Of a stretch of 64,000 nt of DNA, positions 8,036-16,854 are shown piece by piece. A program made the position numbers and the translations under genes. Source of the stretch: Marivivens aquimaris (GTDB lineage Bacteria; Pseudomonadota; Alphaproteobacteria; Rhodobacterales; Rhodobacteraceae); assembly GCF_015220045.1 (NCBI RefSeq), contig NZ_JADBGB010000001.1, forward strand, positions 1,827,001-1,891,000, written 5' to 3'. Under the pieces are notes generated by a model. The model searched no databases and had not been told where the DNA came from. It was given only the letters and a program-made list of their open reading frames with translations. Each line of letters opens with the position of its first letter. Within the stretch, counting starts at the first letter, position 1.

Positions 8036-9139
8036 ATGGGCCAACTTTCGCTGCGTGCGGTGACGAAGAGCTTCGACAAGGCCGAAGTCATCAAACCGAC
8101 CAATCTGGACATCAACGAAGGCGAGTTCGTTGTCTTTGTCGGACCTTCGGGCTGCGGCAAATCGACAATGCTGCGCATGATCGCGGGCCTGGAAGAGATC
8201 ACCAGCGGCGAGATCGTCATTGACGACAAGGTGGTCAACAACCTCGCGCCCGTCAAACGCGGCATCTCGATGGTGTTCCAGTCCTACGCTCTCTACCCGC
8301 ATATGTCGGTCTACGAGAACATCGCCTTCCCGCTCCGCGTTGCCCGCACGCCCCAAGCCGACGTCGACCGTCTGGTGAGCCGCGCCGCCGACGTGCTGAA
8401 GCTGAACGAGCGCCTGAAGCACAAACCGGGCGAACTGTCCGGCGGCCAACGCCAACGTGTCGCAATCGGCCGCGCAATCGTACGCGAACCCAAGGTTTTC
8501 CTTTTTGACGAGCCGCTGTCGAACCTCGACGCCGCGCTCCGCGCCGAGATGCGCGTCGAGCTCAAGCGTCTGCACGGCCAGCTCAAGAACACCATGATCT
8601 ACGTCACCCACGACCAGATCGAAGCCATGACCATGGCCGACAAGATCGTCGTGCTGCGTGACGGCGTCATTGAACAATGCGGTAGCCCGCTGGAGCTATA
8701 CCACAAGCCGCAGAACAAATTCGTTGCCGGGTTCATCGGAAATCCGAACATGAACTTCCTGCCTGCCACGATCACTGCGATCTCTCCCGCGAGCGTGACG
8801 GTCAAGCTGAACGACGGCAACGAATGCACCCTCCCCGTTTCGGGCGACTGCAAGATCGGTGACGAGGTCAGCGTGGGCGTCCGCCCTGCCGACTTCCATT
8901 CGGGCGGCAATATCAAGGTCATTCCTGACGTGGTCGAACGGCTCGGCAACGAAACCGTCGTCTATGCCAACACCCTTTCGGGCGAGCCAGTGTGCATCGT
9001 CACCGGCGGCATGGTCACGATGGCGGGCGGCAAGGAAATCGCCGTCGGCTTCGAAGGCCACAACGCGCATCTGTTCCGCGCGGACGGCAGCGCTTTCGAG
9101 CGCAACGTGAACCTTAACGAGTTGGAATTGACGGCCTGA
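8036..9139 (+). CDS. Sugar ABC transporter ATP-binding protein (UgpC/MalK type)
   Basis: A 367-residue ATPase. It has Walker [10 protein letters not shown] at about residue 37, Q-loop FQSYALYPHM, signature [14 protein letters not shown], Walker [14 protein letters not shown] and switch His in [11 protein letters not shown]. The C-terminal 120 residues form the TOBE/OB-fold regulatory domain of the MalK class. It energises the two permeases encoded upstream. An AGGA sequence lies upstream of the ATG. It is followed by nagB after a single base, so sugar import and the deaminase are expressed together. Confidence 0.92.
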   Translation: MGQLSLRAVTKSFDKAEVIKPTNLDINEGEFVVFVGPSGCGKSTMLRMIAGLEEITSGEIVIDDKVVNNLAPVKRGISMVFQSYALYPHMSVYENIAFPLRVARTPQADVDRLVSRAADVLKLNERLKHKPGELSGGQRQRVAIGRAIVREPKVFLFDEPLSNLDAALRAEMRVELKRLHGQLKNTMIYVTHDQIEAMTMADKIVVLRDGVIEQCGSPLELYHKPQNKFVAGFIGNPNMNFLPATITAISPASVTVKLNDGNECTLPVSGDCKIGDEVSVGVRPADFHSGGNIKVIPDVVERLGNETVVYANTLSGEPVCIVTGGMVTMAGGKEIAVGFEGHNAHLFRADGSAFERNVNLNELELTA

Positions 9140-9140
9140 T

Positions 9141-9878
9141 ATGCGCCTGCACGTTCACCCCACGCCCGAAGCAGCAGCGACCGAGGCCGCAAACCTCATC
9201 GCTGCGCAGGTCACGGACAAACCGTCATCGGTCCTCGGGCTGGCGACCGGCGGCACGATGGAGCCGGTCTATGCGCTGTTGCGTCAGAAACATGATAGCG
9301 GTCTGAGCTTTGCTGACGCGGTGACCTTCAACCTCGATGAATACGTCGGGCTGAGCGGCGATCACCCGCAGAGCTACCGCCGCTACATGCAGCACCATTT
9401 CTTTGATCACGTCGACATTTGCCAAAGCTCTGCTTACCTGCCGCGCGGGGATATCTCGCCCGAAGAAGCTTCCGAAGAATACGAGGCGCTCTTGCAGAAG
9501 TTTGGTCCAATTGACCTGCAACTACTGGGTCTTGGTCGGAACGGTCATATTGGGTTCAACGAACCGCTGAGTTCTCTGGCGTCCCGCACTCGCGAGAAGT
9601 CCCTGACCAAAAGCACGCTAGAAGCAAACAGCCGCTTCTTCAACGAAGGCGAGCGCCAGCCGACGACCGCCATCACCATGGGTATCGCGTCAATTATGGA
9701 TGCCAAGCGCATTATCGTCCTTGCGGTCGGTGACGGCAAAGCCGACGCAGTGGCCGCCATGATCGAAGGTCCGGTCACCAGCATGTGCCCTGGTTCGATC
9801 CTGCAAATGCACGCTCAGGTCACGGTGATCGTGGACGAAGCCGCCGCTGCAAAACTCACAATGAGAGAATACGCTTAA
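9141..9878 (+). CDS. nagB: Glucosamine-6-phosphate deaminase
   Basis: A 245-residue enzyme that converts glucosamine-6-phosphate to fructose-6-phosphate and ammonia. Seen are the phosphate loop GLATGGTMEPVYALL, the active-site FNLDEYVGL with its catalytic Asp, and LGLGRNGHIGFNEP, which carries the ring-opening His and the Glu of the catalytic set. It is slightly shorter than E. coli NagB (266 residues) and probably lacks that enzyme's allosteric features, like many monomeric short forms. It is the last gene of the plus-strand operon and overlaps the convergent lacI stop by 4 nt. Together with nagA and the ROK kinase it completes a GlcNAc route. Confidence 0.92.
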   Translation: MRLHVHPTPEAAATEAANLIAAQVTDKPSSVLGLATGGTMEPVYALLRQKHDSGLSFADAVTFNLDEYVGLSGDHPQSYRRYMQHHFFDHVDICQSSAYLPRGDISPEEASEEYEALLQKFGPIDLQLLGLGRNGHIGFNEPLSSLASRTREKSLTKSTLEANSRFFNEGERQPTTAITMGIASIMDAKRIIVLAVGDGKADAVAAMIEGPVTSMCPGSILQMHAQVTVIVDEAAAAKLTMREYA

Positions 9879-10882
9879 TTTCGGGTGGTGCCGCGGATCT
9901 GCGGCACTGGCTCGATCTTGATGCTACGGATCGGCGTGGTCGGGTCTTCGATCGCGCTGATCAACTCGTTCACCGCAGCCGACACCATCTGGTTCAGCGG
10001 CTGGCGGATTGTCGTCAGGTTATAGCTCGGCCAGCGCGATTGCTGCGTGTCGTCAAAACCGATGACCGCAACATCCTCGGGAATTCTTAGACCGAGCTCA
10101 TGACGGATCACATCCATCGCGGCAAAGGCCATGTGATCATCAGCCACAAACAGGGCGTCGGGCTTATCTTCGACATCGAACAAGGTGCGCGCAGCCTCGA
10201 CAGCTTCGGCATAATCGTAGTTACCCGAAGCGCGCGAGTGCAGGCTTTGACCCGCCGCGTTCAGCGCGTCGACGAAGCCCTTTTCACGGTCGATCTGCGT
10301 CTTCGCGTCGTCGAAACCGGCGAGATGGGCGATTTTCTTGTGGTCGGATTTCAGGAAAATCTCCGCCGCCATCTGGCCGCCACGGTAGTTTTCACTGGTG
10401 ACAGAACGCAGGTCATCGCGCTTCTGATCGCGGTTGAACAGCATGACGGGGATGGACAGATCGCGGCATCGCTCGGCCAGTACCGAGGACACCGAAACCG
10501 ATACCATGATGATGCCGTCGACGCGGTAATCGAGGATTTGCTGCACGACCGGCTCGACATCGCCAACGGTGTTGGACGCCATGAAGAGCAGGACGTGGTA
10601 GCCGTTTTCCTGCAAAGCGATCGACAGTTTCTCGACCGCCTCGGGGTAGAAGCTGTTTTCCAGATAGTAGACGACCAGACCGATGATGCGGCTTTTGCCG
10701 GTGATCAACGATCTGGCCAAGACGTTCGGGCGGTAGCCCAATTCGTCAGCGGCGACGCGGATTTTCTCGGCCATTTTGGCAGAGACCGACGCCCCCGGAG
10801 TGAAATAGCGCGAAACGGCCGACTGGCTGACGCCAGCTTTGCGGGCCACATCTACGGATGTCACTGATTTCGCGCTAGCCAT
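9875..10882 (-). CDS. LacI-family transcriptional regulator
   Basis: A 335-residue repressor. The N-terminal HTH is SVDVARKAGVSQSAVSRYF with the hinge helix NVLARSLITGKS at about residues 53-64. A periplasmic-binding-protein-like effector domain follows, ending with GFDDTQQSRWP. It lies 55 nt downstream of the ABC ATPase on the same strand and is likely the last gene of the SnoaL/ABC operon. It is the best candidate to bind the TGAATA-N3-ATGCAAAA sites at 16.5 kb and 24.0 kb. The 24.0-kb copies have the central CG usual for LacI operators. The inducer is unknown. Confidence 0.9.
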   Translation of the reverse strand: MASAKSVTSVDVARKAGVSQSAVSRYFTPGASVSAKMAEKIRVAADELGYRPNVLARSLITGKSRIIGLVVYYLENSFYPEAVEKLSIALQENGYHVLLFMASNTVGDVEPVVQQILDYRVDGIIMVSVSVSSVLAERCRDLSIPVMLFNRDQKRDDLRSVTSENYRGGQMAAEIFLKSDHKKIAHLAGFDDAKTQIDREKGFVDALNAAGQSLHSRASGNYDYAEAVEAARTLFDVEDKPDALFVADDHMAFAAMDVIRHELGLRIPEDVAVIGFDDTQQSRWPSYNLTTIRQPLNQMVSAAVNELISAIEDPTTPIRSIKIEPVPQIRGTTRN

Positions 10883-10937
10883 TCACTTACTCGCCTTTGT
10901 GTCAGGTGGTATTTATCGGCGTGAACGGCCGATGTCA

Positions 10938-11993
10938 TTAATCCAGAATGATACGTTTACCCGTTTTACTATCAAACAGGTGGCAAGTTTCTACCGGAAT
11001 TGTTGCATGGATCATCTCGCCGATCTCGGCGCGGAAGTCTTTTGCAGCCTTGAGGTTCACCAGCGTCTCGCCCACGTGGACGGCGACCATGGATGCCTCA
11101 CCCAACAGTTCCAGCGCGAAGGCCGGAGCGTTCAGGTGCGACGGCTGATCCGAAAGTGTCACGTCCTCTGCACGGAAACCGAGGATGATCTTGCCCGACA
11201 GGTGCGTCGGCAGACCGGCGAGGGTCAGATTCTCGGCCGTGAAGACACCACCGTTGATCTCGCCTTCGACGAGGTTCATCGCAGGCGAACCTATGAAGCT
11301 GGCCACGAAGGTATTCGCCGGATTGTCGTAGATCTCGGTCGGGGTGGCGACCTGCTGGACGACACCGTCGCTCATGACGACAACGCGGTCGGCGAGCGTC
11401 ATGGCTTCGATCTGGTCGTGGGTGACGTAAATCGTGGTGACTTGCAGCTTGTGCTGGAGGTTCTTGATCTCTGCACGGGTCGAGACGCGCAGCTTGGCGT
11501 CGAGGTTCGACAGCGGTTCGTCCATGAGGAACACGTTCGGTTCGCGAACCAGCGAACGGGCAAGTGCCACACGCTGACGCTGACCACCCGAAAGTTCTGC
11601 CGGACGACGATCCAGAAGGTTACCGAGGTTCACCATGTCGGCTGCGCGCATGACGCGGTCGTGGTGTTCGGCTTTCGGGATCTTACGAACTTTCAGCGGG
11701 AAGCGGATGTTCTCGTAGACGGTCATGTTCGGGTAGAGGCCGTAGGACTGGAACACCATGGAGATGTCGCGGTCCTTCGGTTCAAGGTTGTTTACAACCT
11801 TTCCGCCGATGATGATCTCGCCGTCGGTCACGTCTTCGAGGCCAGCGATCATACGCATGGTGGTCGACTTACCGCAGCCCGACGGCCCGAGGAGAACGAG
11901 GAATTCCTTGTCTGCAATCTCCAGGTCGAAATTGTCGACACCGACGACATCGCCCCAGCGTTTGCAGACGTTCTTGAGATGGATTTCTGCCAT
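10938..11993 (-). CDS. ABC transporter ATP-binding protein (UgpC/MalK type)
   Basis: A 351-residue ATPase with Walker [10 protein letters not shown], signature [14 protein letters not shown], Walker [14 protein letters not shown], switch segment [11 protein letters not shown] and a C-terminal TOBE domain. It serves the two permeases just upstream (4-nt gap). It belongs to an importer separate from the amino-sugar system. The TOBE region differs clearly from that of the protein at 8036, so it is probably not shared. Confidence 0.92.
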   Translation of the reverse strand: MAEIHLKNVCKRWGDVVGVDNFDLEIADKEFLVLLGPSGCGKSTTMRMIAGLEDVTDGEIIIGGKVVNNLEPKDRDISMVFQSYGLYPNMTVYENIRFPLKVRKIPKAEHHDRVMRAADMVNLGNLLDRRPAELSGGQRQRVALARSLVREPNVFLMDEPLSNLDAKLRVSTRAEIKNLQHKLQVTTIYVTHDQIEAMTLADRVVVMSDGVVQQVATPTEIYDNPANTFVASFIGSPAMNLVEGEINGGVFTAENLTLAGLPTHLSGKIILGFRAEDVTLSDQPSHLNAPAFALELLGEASMVAVHVGETLVNLKAAKDFRAEIGEMIHATIPVETCHLFDSKTGKRIILD

Positions 11994-11997
11994 GGGA

Positions 11998-12882
11998 TTA
12001 CCCTTTGACTGCGCCGGCGGTTAGGCCGCTGACGATCTGGCGTTGGAAGAACATCACGAGGATGAAGAGCGGAACGGTAGCCGAAACCACGGCGGCAACC
12101 GCGTACATGATCATGCCTTCGCTCTGGATTGTGCCCATGAAGGAGTTGATCTTGGGGACCATCGTCTGGTTGTCCTGATTGAGGAGCATACCGGTGACAG
12201 CAAAGTCGTTGTAAGCGAGCAGGAAGCTGAACAGACCCGTTGTAATCACACCCGGCCACATGACAGGCATGATGACCCAGCGGAACGCCTGGAAACGGGT
12301 GCAACCGTCAACCATGGCGGACTCGTCGAGGTCTTTCGGGATCGACATGAAGAAGCTGTGCAGCATCCAGATGGTGAACGGCTGGTTGATCGCCACAAGC
12401 ACGATGATCGCGGTCGGCAGATAGCCCCAGATGTTCATTTCGAAGAACGGCAGCAGGTAACCCGAAACGAGCGTGATGTGCGGCATTGCGCGGAAGAACA
12501 GCGCCGCCATCAGGATCCAGAAGGTGTACTTGCGGGTCGAGCGGGACAGCGCGTAACCACCCAGCGTGCCGAACACGAGGCTGATCGTGGTCACGCAGAC
12601 GGTCACGATGGCCGTGTTGATGACCGACCGCCAGAATTCGCGCTCGATCCACGCACCGCGGTAACCGTCCATGGTGAAGGCGCCGCCGGTCTGGCGTTCG
12701 GTGGCCGGTCCAAAGATCGCGTTGAGGAAGTTCTCGCGGCTGAAGAAGTCGGCCTGCACTTTGAACGATCCCCAGACAGTCCAGAAGAACGGGAAGGCCG
12801 CAAGGATGAGCCAGAGGATCAGGATCACCGTCGTAACGATCATCAGTCCTTTGCTCTGGCGGAGTGCGTTAGTGTCGTGCAT
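11998..12882 (-). CDS. ABC transporter permease (MalG type)
   Basis: A 294-residue inner-membrane permease of a CUT1-like importer. It has about six hydrophobic segments, the EAA loop DLDESAMVDGCTRFQAFRWVIMP and the C-terminus IVSGLTAGAVKG. A periplasmic stretch after the first membrane helix is longer than usual (about residues 38-75). The start overlaps the preceding permease stop by one base. Confidence 0.9.
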   Translation of the reverse strand: MHDTNALRQSKGLMIVTTVILILWLILAAFPFFWTVWGSFKVQADFFSRENFLNAIFGPATERQTGGAFTMDGYRGAWIEREFWRSVINTAIVTVCVTTISLVFGTLGGYALSRSTRKYTFWILMAALFFRAMPHITLVSGYLLPFFEMNIWGYLPTAIIVLVAINQPFTIWMLHSFFMSIPKDLDESAMVDGCTRFQAFRWVIMPVMWPGVITTGLFSFLLAYNDFAVTGMLLNQDNQTMVPKINSFMGTIQSEGMIMYAVAAVVSATVPLFILVMFFQRQIVSGLTAGAVKG

Positions 12883-13913
12883 CAGCGGGCCCTCCGCGAG
12901 AAGTCACGCCATGTGCGGATCAGCACGGGCGTCAGGATGATAAGTACGCCGATCATGGTCAGCACCGAAGTTGCCGCAGCCGAACCGTAAAGCTGGTCTA
13001 CCTGACCGCTGAGGTCGTTGTAGATCGCCCAGGACAGCGAGGTTGCGTGCGCTTCGGAAGAGAAACCGACGATCGGTTCGAAGACGCGGAAGTTATCCAT
13101 GAGCAGCACGAGGCCAACGAAGGTCGCCAGCGGCACGAGGTGCGGGATCACGACATAGCGGATGCGTTCCCAGCGGTTTGCGCCGTCGATCATCGCACTT
13201 TCCAGCGTGTCGGTCGGCAGCGTCTGGAGACCCGCGTAGAACACAACAAAGCAGAACGGTGCCATGTGCCAAGTACCGTAAATGATGAGCACCATCCACA
13301 TCAGAGCCGGCGACGCTTTGAGCGACAGCTCGGGGTCGTCGAAGATGTACTGGAGGCTCGCGCCGATCACACCGTCGGAGTTGATCATCCAGAACAGGAT
13401 GAGCGAGCCGATCAGCGGGGTCACGATGTAGGGCAGCAGCGACAGGAAGATCACCGGCCCTTTGACCACTTTCGGGATTGCATTGACCCCTAGCGCGATG
13501 AGGAAACCGAATATCATACAGAGCGGCGTCACAAGGAATGTGTAGACCAGCGTGAAGCTCAGCGCCTTGTAAAACGGGAGGTTATAGATCTGGGCGACGA
13601 TGTCACCAAATCCGTCGTTGTCGGCAAAGATCGCCTTGAGCTCGTCCACAGCGAGGTGGGCGCGGTTGAAATAGGTCCCGAGGCCGTTAAATTTGCCGAG
13701 CGGTTGTTCTGCCTTCATTTCGGCAGTGGCTTCGGCATCAACACGGGTTTCGGTCGTACAACCGAACGGACCACAGTTCTCAACTTCGATCAGGACGCGG
13801 TCGTGCTCCACATAAAGGGACTGAACGACCACCGACACGATGGGAATGGCGATGAACAGGATCATCGCGACCACGGACGGGAAAATAAAGGCGATAAAAT
13901 CGCGATGTCGCAT
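12882..13913 (-). CDS. ABC transporter permease (MalF type) with extended periplasmic loop
   Basis: A 343-residue permease, about 50 residues longer than typical. The first membrane helix is followed by a roughly 90-residue periplasmic insertion (about residues 33-120) that contains two cysteines in CGPFGC, possibly a disulfide. Five further membrane segments follow, with EAA loop TLESAMIDGANRWERIRYVVIP. The insertion could contact the binding protein, as the MalF P2 loop does. It lies between the binding-protein gene and the second permease. Confidence 0.88.
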   Translation of the reverse strand: MRHRDFIAFIFPSVVAMILFIAIPIVSVVVQSLYVEHDRVLIEVENCGPFGCTTETRVDAEATAEMKAEQPLGKFNGLGTYFNRAHLAVDELKAIFADNDGFGDIVAQIYNLPFYKALSFTLVYTFLVTPLCMIFGFLIALGVNAIPKVVKGPVIFLSLLPYIVTPLIGSLILFWMINSDGVIGASLQYIFDDPELSLKASPALMWMVLIIYGTWHMAPFCFVVFYAGLQTLPTDTLESAMIDGANRWERIRYVVIPHLVPLATFVGLVLLMDNFRVFEPIVGFSSEAHATSLSWAIYNDLSGQVDQLYGSAAATSVLTMIGVLIILTPVLIRTWRDFSRRAR

Positions 13914-13933
13914 GGAGTGCTTCCGAAATAGAG

Positions 13934-13958
13934 GTGTCCCCGACTAGGTCGGGGACAC
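13934..13958 (-). repeat. Stem-loop between binding-protein and permease genes
   Basis: An 11-bp perfect inverted repeat, GTGTCCCCGAC (13934-13944) and GTCGGGGACAC (13948-13958), surrounds a 3-nt loop. It lies 16 nt after the binding-protein stop on the minus strand. No U-tract follows, so it is likely an mRNA-stabilising or attenuating hairpin. Confidence 0.75.
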
Positions 13959-13974
13959 GGGAGGTGCGACAGGC

Positions 13975-15213
13975 TTAGTTCAGAAAACCAGCCTCGGTCG
14001 CGGCTGCACGGTAGGCGGCTTCTACGTCAGACAGTGCCTGCTCTGCGCCTTCGGAACCCTGCATGAACTCAGCCAGTTCGGCACCCAGTGCGGTGTGCAG
14101 AAGGCCCATGTAGGGGGTCATCGGGTAAGCGCGAGCACCTTCGGCAGCAGTGCCGAGAACGCCGTTTGCGCTTGCCGGAGCGTCGAAGTCTTTCATCAGC
14201 CAGGTTGCGCCAGTCGGGTTCGCCTGAGCGACTTCCGGACGTGCGCCGTAGACCATGGCCTGGAACGAAGCAGCGGCATCTTCATCCGAGATGTTCTTGG
14301 CGATGGTGAAACCATCCCACCACAGAGCCGCAGCCGGGGTCGAACCACCACCGACGAACGGAGCCGGAGCGAGTACAGTTGCTTCGCCGATTTCCGGTGC
14401 CGGGCCTTCGGGATCGATGTGACCGTTCACCATCGAACCCCACTGGTTCATGATGGCAACTTCGTCAGCCAGATACAGCGCCTTCATTTCGTTGGCGTCG
14501 TAGGTCATGTATTCCGGCGACATGTACTCGGTCAGCGCCTTCATCATTTCCAGCGTCTTCATGCCGGTTTCGTTGTTGATCGACGGCTCTGCCGAACCTG
14601 CCTCGAAGAAGTCGCCGCCCATGCCGAGGTACATGTTCACGAATTCCGCAGCGAGGTTCCAACCCGGAAGGTCAGCAGCTGCGAGCGGGTATTCCATAAT
14701 GCCCTTTTCGCGCAGAACCTTGGCAGCTTCGAGGATCTCTTCGTAGGAGGTCGGCGCTTCGATGCCGGCTTCTTCGAGGATGTCCGAACGCATGAACAGG
14801 TGCTGGGCGTTGCCCATGAACGCGATCGCCATGACTTTGCCGTCAACGCGGATCAGCTGGCTTTCCTGAAGGCTGTCGCCGTACTCAGCGACAAGATCGT
14901 CCAGCGGACGGATCAGGTCGTCGTTCAGCAGCGGAACGATCGAGTTGTTGGCGACCAGAGCAACAGTGTATTGGGCCGGATCGATGGTCAGTGCCGGAAC
15001 CTGAAGCGACTTGTGCTCCGAGGTCATGTTGGCTTCAACCGAAACGGTGTCCGAAGCGCAGGTCTTGGCTTCGTCGATTACGATGCCGAGCGCGTCGAAG
15101 TCGTTGGCAAGAATGCGGACCGAACCGCTTTCGATGCCGCAGTCAGCGAATGCAGCGCCGGTGCCGAGGACGAGAGCGGCGATGCTGGCCGCAGTCGTTT
15201 TCATCATCATCAT
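13975..15213 (-). CDS. ABC transporter periplasmic binding protein
   Basis: A 412-residue extracellular solute-binding protein (family 1). The signal peptide is MMMMKTTAASIAALVLGTGAAFA with cleavage before DCGIES. The mature protein has two Cys near the N-terminus (DCGIES and KTCASD), which could form a disulfide. It follows the SnoaL-like gene by 88 nt and is the receptor for the importer encoded downstream. GGAAAG precedes the ATG at 15213. A longer in-frame start at 15309 would overlap the upstream gene and spoil the signal peptide. Ligand unknown, presumably the substrate of the 10.9-24 kb pathway. Confidence 0.88.
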   Translation of the reverse strand: MMMMKTTAASIAALVLGTGAAFADCGIESGSVRILANDFDALGIVIDEAKTCASDTVSVEANMTSEHKSLQVPALTIDPAQYTVALVANNSIVPLLNDDLIRPLDDLVAEYGDSLQESQLIRVDGKVMAIAFMGNAQHLFMRSDILEEAGIEAPTSYEEILEAAKVLREKGIMEYPLAAADLPGWNLAAEFVNMYLGMGGDFFEAGSAEPSINNETGMKTLEMMKALTEYMSPEYMTYDANEMKALYLADEVAIMNQWGSMVNGHIDPEGPAPEIGEATVLAPAPFVGGGSTPAAALWWDGFTIAKNISDEDAAASFQAMVYGARPEVAQANPTGATWLMKDFDAPASANGVLGTAAEGARAYPMTPYMGLLHTALGAELAEFMQGSEGAEQALSDVEAAYRAAATEAGFLN

Positions 15214-15301
15214 GTCTTTCCTCTCCGTTATTACGCCCGCGTTGCTTTGCGCGCGGATCGTATGTGTGACGGAGCGGGACAATCCCGCTCCGGTCATTCT
15301 G

Positions 15302-16465
15302 TTAGGCAAGTGCCTCTTCTGCCGAAGGCTTGTCTGCCAGTTGTGCCAGTTTGATCTGAACGAGCATCGACAGCTCGTCGTAGACCGTCCACTCGTCGAC
15401 GATCTTGCCGTCCTTGAAGTGGAAGTGGGACATGCCCATAACCTGAACCCGCTTGCCGGTCGGATCGCCGAAGCTTTCCAGTCCGCCGAAGCCGAGGTGA
15501 TGACCTTCCATCACCCAACGCACCGCAACCTTGGTGCCGCCCTCGATGTCCGGAACCGAGCAGATGTGCTGCGGCGAATAGACGGCATCAGGCAGGGCAC
15601 CAACGAGGCCGATGATCTGATGCGTTACAGCGTTGATGCCGTAAAGCTCTTTCATCAGCGGGCCGTGGTACATACAGGTCGGCGCATAGTTGCGGCGGAT
15701 TTCACCGAACATTTTGCGGTTATAGATCGCGTGGAGCATTTCCAGCGTCTTGCGCTCAAGCTCGTTGTTCGCAATCGAGGTGTCGACGCTTTCGGCGACC
15801 GGATATTGACCGAGCATCAGACCGTTTTCACCGATATCGAGGCTCTTGAGGCCCTGCGACAGCTTCGATGCAGCAACCTTTTCAGCGTAGCCGTGCGGGT
15901 CGATGCCGAGCTGCTGGATGATCGCCATCTGGTCCGAAACAACCCACTCGCGGTAGATCTTGTTACGCAGGATCATGCAGTCGGCAACGGTGCGCGACAC
16001 GAACGGTCGACCGTTCGCTTTGCCGTAGTGGCCGTTTTGGGTGTAACGGCCGGTGCCGGTGACGAGGTGCGAAGTGTAGAAACCGTTCTTGTCGTCACCG
16101 TTCCAGATAACCGAAGTCGCGAGACCGCGACGTTCCGGCAGGCTGACGAGGCGCTGGATGGTGTCGCGGACAACATCCTCGCGGTTGTACATCGTACCCA
16201 TGGTCCCGTAGAGAACGCAGTTATGAGTGTAATGGGTGTAGATCAGACCAACGTCACGCTCGTCCCAAATCTTGTGCGTGCAGCGGATAATGTAATCGAC
16301 AATATCCGAGTAACAGTCGTCGAAACCTTCCATCGAGTGAGCTCGCTGGCGGGTCTCCGGCACGAGGTCTACAAAGTCGTTGGTTTCGACCTGCATGACC
16401 TGCGGCACTTTTGCCGAAGCCGAGACCTTCTTATCGGCCACCGGGGTGGTGTCCTGATTTCCCAT
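15302..16465 (-). CDS. Two-domain SnoaL/NTF2-like protein
   Basis: A 387-residue cytoplasmic protein with no signal peptide. Two cystatin-like alpha+beta domains of the SnoaL type are apparent. One covers about residues 45-190 (DDCYSDIVDYIIRCTHKIWDE, then THNCVLYG) and one about 230-375 (LHAIYNRKMFGEIRRNYAPT, then GLGGLESFG-like and HFHFKDGKIVDEWTVYD). Single-domain members are polyketide cyclases, dehydratases or isomerases. The function of tandem forms like this one is unknown to me. It is first in the minus-strand ABC operon and divergent from the amidase pair, so it probably acts on the imported compound or its product. Confidence 0.75.
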   Translation of the reverse strand: MGNQDTTPVADKKVSASAKVPQVMQVETNDFVDLVPETRQRAHSMEGFDDCYSDIVDYIIRCTHKIWDERDVGLIYTHYTHNCVLYGTMGTMYNREDVVRDTIQRLVSLPERRGLATSVIWNGDDKNGFYTSHLVTGTGRYTQNGHYGKANGRPFVSRTVADCMILRNKIYREWVVSDQMAIIQQLGIDPHGYAEKVAASKLSQGLKSLDIGENGLMLGQYPVAESVDTSIANNELERKTLEMLHAIYNRKMFGEIRRNYAPTCMYHGPLMKELYGINAVTHQIIGLVGALPDAVYSPQHICSVPDIEGGTKVAVRWVMEGHHLGFGGLESFGDPTGKRVQVMGMSHFHFKDGKIVDEWTVYDELSMLVQIKLAQLADKPSAEEALA

Positions 16466-16689
16466 TTGTTTGTTCCAATCTTCTTAAAGACGTCGCAAAA
16501 ATGTATTTTGCATACCTATTCACAGCATCGTTGACTGAAACTCGGAATCGATCAACAAGAAAATGCATACTTATGCAAAACTGATCACAGAACTCCTGTT
16601 CGCCATGCTAAAACAAAGCACTCCGGTTGTCAGGCTTACTCGATGAATAGGTATGCAAAATTGAAGAAAAACAGCGAAATAGTGCGGCG
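16466..16689. promoter_or_regulatory. Divergent control region with TGAATA/TGCATA operator elements
   Basis: This 224-nt region drives the SnoaL/ABC operon (minus) and the AtzG-like/amidase pair (plus). It contains TTTTGCATACCTATTCA at 16506-16522 and its exact inverted copy TGAATAGGTATGCAAAA at 16644-16660, plus a 14-bp palindrome TGCATACTTATGCA at 16564-16577. Arms 138 bp apart suit a repression loop, and the middle site is a third contact. Related copies stand before the hisD-like operon at 24.0 kb. Confidence 0.75.
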
Positions 16690-16854
16690 ATGACCTCTGA
16701 CAACATGACATTTGACCAGTTCCGGCAACGACTTGAAAGTTTGGGCATAGTCGCCCCTGCTGACGACCTGAAGCCCGCCTATGAAGCAGGCAAGGCGCTC
16801 CGCGAGAATGCGAATCGCATCATTGGAAAAGGTGACGCCGATGTCCGTTCTTGA
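16690..16854 (+). CDS. Small AtzG/GatC-like amidase partner protein
   Basis: A 54-residue frame beginning MTSDNMTFDQFRQRLESLG, with a second possible ATG at 16705. It ends 14 nt inside the amidase gene. Its predicted pattern is two short helices, LGIVAPADDLKPAYEAGKAL being the core. It resembles in size, position and pattern the DUF4089/AtzG proteins that sit directly before AtzE-type amidases and bind them as GatC binds GatA. Overlap with the amidase start supports coupled translation. I recognise the resemblance from context and pattern rather than strong identity, so the family call is tentative while the coding call is fairly firm. Confidence 0.65.
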   Translation: MTSDNMTFDQFRQRLESLGIVAPADDLKPAYEAGKALRENANRIIGKGDADVRS

